A stretch of DNA of 64,000 nt from Anastatus disparis (taxonomy: Eukaryota; Arthropoda; Insecta; Hymenoptera; Eupelmidae), in NCBI GenBank assembly GCA_017163975.1, contig JAFFSR010000242.1, forward strand, positions 4,923,001 through 4,987,000. The letters are read 5' to 3'. Positions 60,331 to 64,000 of this stretch are shown here, piece after piece. Within the stretch, counting starts at the first letter, position 1; each line of letters starts with the position of its first letter. The position numbers and the translations under genes were made by a program. The notes beneath the pieces were generated by a model. It was given only the letters and a program-made list of their open reading frames with translations. It had not been told where the DNA came from and ran no database searches.

Positions 60331-63300
60331 AGACACTTGCCAACAGCCCCGTGTATATATGCAGCTTGTATATATATACGCGCAACGTGAGTTATTCCAT
60401 CGCTCGTGTGCAACAACAATGAAAAAAAAAGGTACGCATATACAGCGCGTAGAGTGTGATGAGTGCAGGAAAAAAAGAGTGACGAGGAGAATTCATGCGA
60501 ATATGTGTGTGCGCGGGACCCATAAGTGAGTGTCGTGAAAACGGGATGATGACCTTTTTGGGAAGATTGCTTTGTCACGCTGGAAACTCATGGCCGTTTT
60601 ATGCGTCGTGTTTCACCAGAGAGTTATACATTACACTTGCCTTTTTTTTGAGATTTATGCTTTTTAAGAGAATATTTGTGCGTGCATGTTTGTTGTTTTT
60701 TTTGGCGGTTAGTAATTACTTTAATTATTTTTTAACTACACACTTTATAAGTAATGTTTACATTGAATTTTTAAACATATTCAATTCAATATATTTTTTT
60801 GATACTAATATTTTTTTAATTCAATAACCGAATTATTAGAGAAATACTCATTTATTTATTATCAAAAATCTGTATTATTGGTGTAAAATGTTATCATATA
60901 AAATTGATCGTAAAATAAAAATTAAACTTCTCTGTAATTAAAATTTTTTTTTTCATTTTAAATATGTAACAAAAAGATAAGTATGTGATATATTGGATTT
61001 AAGAAAATTAAATCACTAGTAAAATTTACTTGTAAAACAATTAAAATGACGTAGTTTGAAATGTCTTTAGAATTAATAAGATTAGAGTGGCATTAAAAAT
61101 TCTATTGATTCATCTCTTAACAAAACTCAAAATGGAATTGTTTAAGAAAAAGTATTTTCCCTACTCTGGTAGAAAATTTATTTTTATTAATTAATGATTG
61201 ACAAAAAAAAATTTTTATATAAACTCTAACTTACTTTGTACTCTTCAGAATATTCTTACAGTAATGTTTTTCTTACTTGATTTTACACTGTTTTTAGATA
61301 AAAAATTGATACATTTTTTAAATATCAATTTCATATATTTAAAAATGTGTTCCTATAATTTTATTCCAAAAACAATTTTTTTATTAGCATAAACATTTGT
61401 TTGTAAGAAGAAAAAAAAATTTCATTTTTATTATTTATATAAAATTGTAAAATTATTTTATAAAATAAAGTTTACTATGCATTTATATTTTAAACAAAAA
61501 AATTTAACATTTTCTATAAAGTTTTGTATAAGATAAACTCAAATAAACGAAAAATAGAGAAAAAGCAAGTTTTTTTCATCCAAGCATAAGGTTGCTGCTG
61601 ACAAAACGTCGCGTCAGCTTTTGAACACTACTGAGATTCCACAATGAAAAAAAAAAAAAAAAGAAAAAACGTTGCGCCAGTATCTTTATTTTTCTCTCTT
61701 TATACACAGCTGCTGTTTCTGCTGCTGCGTCCGCGGTTGCAACTTCTATTTTACTTTTCTTTTCTCTCGTTTGTTTTAAGCTCTTTTTTTTTCTTTTTAT
61801 TTAACTCTGGTATAGTATACGAGGTTAGCCCACGTCGACAAGTAGTATATTGTGTCCCAAGTGGGCTGATAGACGTCCGTCAACTCGACAAGCAGATATA
61901 AAGAATAAAAATCCTGGACGAGAATAAAAATAAAAAAAGAAGAAAGCTTTAGAAAAAGGAAGTTTGACAGTCAGTGAGAAAAGCGAAAGAAAAAAGAGCG
62001 TAAACATGAAATCGAAATAAGAAAAACGAAGAAAATTTAAGAAAAAGACTGACGAGGTCTCGTCTAGTTTCTTTTCTTCTTCTTTCCTTTTTTATTTTTT
62101 TTTTTTACGTTTTCTCATCCTTCTGACGTCCACCCATGGGAGCAACTTCGTTTCTTCTCTTTTTCGACATATAGCGCTTGCGGACGATACAAGACGTGCC
62201 GCGACGTACGAAAGCTCCTCTTCTACTCGCGCACTGACCGTAATTTTCAATATTTTTCCTCGTGTCGTCTTTACTGGATACCGAAAATAACTCAGACCGA
62301 TAAATCATTTCCTTTTTTTTTTCGTTCACATTTAACTTTTAAAAAAAACTACTACCGAATGTCATATACTGTATTTACGTACATTGTATTATATATACTT
62401 ATACATATGAAATTAAAAAAATAATATTTAACTTGTAAATAATGTTGATAAAATACTATTAATAATATTAAAAAATATTTTTTTACAATAATTCAAAATT
62501 TATCGATACCAAAGCAAAAGATTTGGTGTACATACGTAAAAAATTTACTGCAGCATTATCTGCATGAAACATCTAAAGACTTAACATTACAAAGGACATT
62601 TTCGACAATGCAAAGACAAAGAGGAAAATAGATAGAGTTTCTTCTCTTGTAGAAATTCGAAGAGTTTTACCGGTAGTGCTACTGGGCTTCTATCACATCG
62701 CGTTTTCGGAGGAAGAAGAAGAGGATGAGGCAGAGGTGGGAGGGGTAAGGTGGAGGTTTTTAGGGTGGGGGTATCCGAACGGGCGGACAGCTTTGGAGCG
62801 ATTTGTCTTTCATTTCAAGCTAATTTATAGCAAAAGCTCTTTTCTTTCTCTCTCTCTCTTACTCTCTTTTGCTGGCAAGTTTCATGTGCGGACTGCCTAT
62901 ATTCTCGAGTCGAGTCGTCGTCGTCGTCGTCGTCGTCGTCGGCTTTGCTTTCCATCTCTTTTTCTTTCTCTCTTGGAACCACGCCTCCGTGGCCTCGACT
63001 AATGTCCCACATAAAACTTGGTATCAGCGATCCTCAAACGGGGATTTACAATCCCTTCAAGCGCGCGAGAAGAGAGAGAGAGAGAGTGAGAAAGAGAAGC
63101 TAGAGCTGCTGCTAGCTGCTCTATTCTGCAACGTCGTAAATCCTCTCAAGGGGACGACGACGACGACTACGACGACGACGACTATGTCGATATATATATC
63201 TCAAATGCGAATACTTTCTGTCTCTAATGGATATACACACATATACGATTACTGCTGCAAAAGATGGAACAGTCGGCATGAGTCCAATACTCGACTCTGA

Positions 63301-64000
63301 ATTTTATCTGAATTTTCTCGCTCTATGCAGTGACGTGCCCGGACTGACCCTCATTCAATACTTTCTATTGATGTATTGTCGCTCCTCAAACTTTACCATT
63401 TATTTTAGTTTTTTTCATGAAAATACAAAATTTATTTTCAAATAAATAATAATATTCTGAAGTGAGTTTAAATATAAAAAATATAATAGTATTTTGTCTT
63501 ATTATCAAAAATGAAAAGACATTTCTTCAAATACATTTACAAATACTTATGTAATTAATTAAGAATTTTTTAAAATTACTTTTGTTGACGTCCTAGCTGA
63601 TTTAAATAGATTATTTCTTTTTTATTATTTATTTTAATAAAAAATTTTAGTAAACTTTAAATATCCGTTACTATAGTGTATAAATGCATTAATTAGAAAT
63701 AAAATCAAGATCCAGTATTGAAGTAAAAGAGAAACTTCTTAAGAAAAAGAAAACTAAATACTCCAAGAAAAGCTAAAAAAAACAAAAAAGTTCAAAAATA
63801 AAAAAAAAAATATTAAAACAATGCTATGCTGAAGTTGTCTGTATTGTTAATACCAAAGAAAAAAAAAAGTACGTCATGAATATGGAGAACAAGAAAGAGA
63901 GAAGGAAAGCAGAAAGGATGGAAGAAGCTTTCTAATGCCAGTTGTTTCGCGAATGTCCTTATATATATATACATACATATACATACAACCCCCCAATGAG
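60331..64000. other. Intergenic, microsatellite-rich, no gene seen
   Basis: 60.8-61.6 kb is AT-rich. 61.6-62.3 kb has poly-A/T and CT tracts. (CGT)n lies at 62914-62940 and (CGA)n at about 63153-63183, inverse complements of each other. A GA-rich run lies at 63070-63100. Frames up to 143 codons here are made by these repeats. Nothing coding is supported up to the window edge. Confidence 0.4.

Noticed and set aside
62869..63300. 143-codon frame with valine and threonine runs
   Set aside because: Runs come from (CGT)n and (CGA)n microsatellites.

Overview
The window looks like insect nuclear DNA: AT-rich, with short introns carrying GT-AG ends and dense TC/GA, CATA and CGT microsatellites. Its only convincing protein-coding genes are divergent ionotropic receptors (IRs), the chemosensory relatives of ionotropic glutamate receptors. 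Their lineage-specific tandem expansion, together with the microsatellite style, fits Hymenoptera (perhaps a parasitoid wasp). That last step is inference; the sequence does not prove it.

Layout. (1) About 1-12.9 kb: IR array A, three genes, all on the minus strand. A1 runs off the left edge, A2 is broken by a 4.1-kb TA-flanked element and by a 1-bp frameshift, and A3 is intact. (2) About 12.9-14.4 kb: a 262-bp TTAA-flanked piggyBac-type MITE and a 665-bp foldback element. (3) About 14.4-49.3 kb and 59.6-64 kb: no supportable coding gene. These stretches hold CT/GA microsatellites, islands of complex AT-poor sequence that resemble developmental regulatory DNA, three copies of a tRNA-derived SINE, an exact 17-bp match to the CTCF core consensus, and a pair of nearly identical noncoding blocks 40 kb apart. 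(4) 49.8-59.6 kb: IR array B, three genes, again all on the minus strand. B1 is intact. B2 is interrupted in exon 2 by a 639-bp TTAA-flanked element and has another TTAA element in intron 1. B3 is open, but its last residues and stop codon come from an inserted hairpin element.

All six IRs share one architecture: a short signal-peptide exon, a phase-0 intron, an N-terminal exon ending in a phase-1 intron, and a long exon with both ligand-binding lobes and three membrane segments. Reconstructed lengths are 603-625 aa. The arrays are therefore two branches of one family. Array B genes share a 54-bp upstream block, free of indels, at an almost constant distance (164-166 bp) from the start codon, which is a good candidate for a common promoter module.

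The most unusual signal is a dispersed family of short elements made of long, GC-richer hairpins. They begin with TAGTATWTTA-like termini, and the two arms change together between copies. They occur only in the IR arrays in this window, and one copy now encodes the C-terminus of B3.
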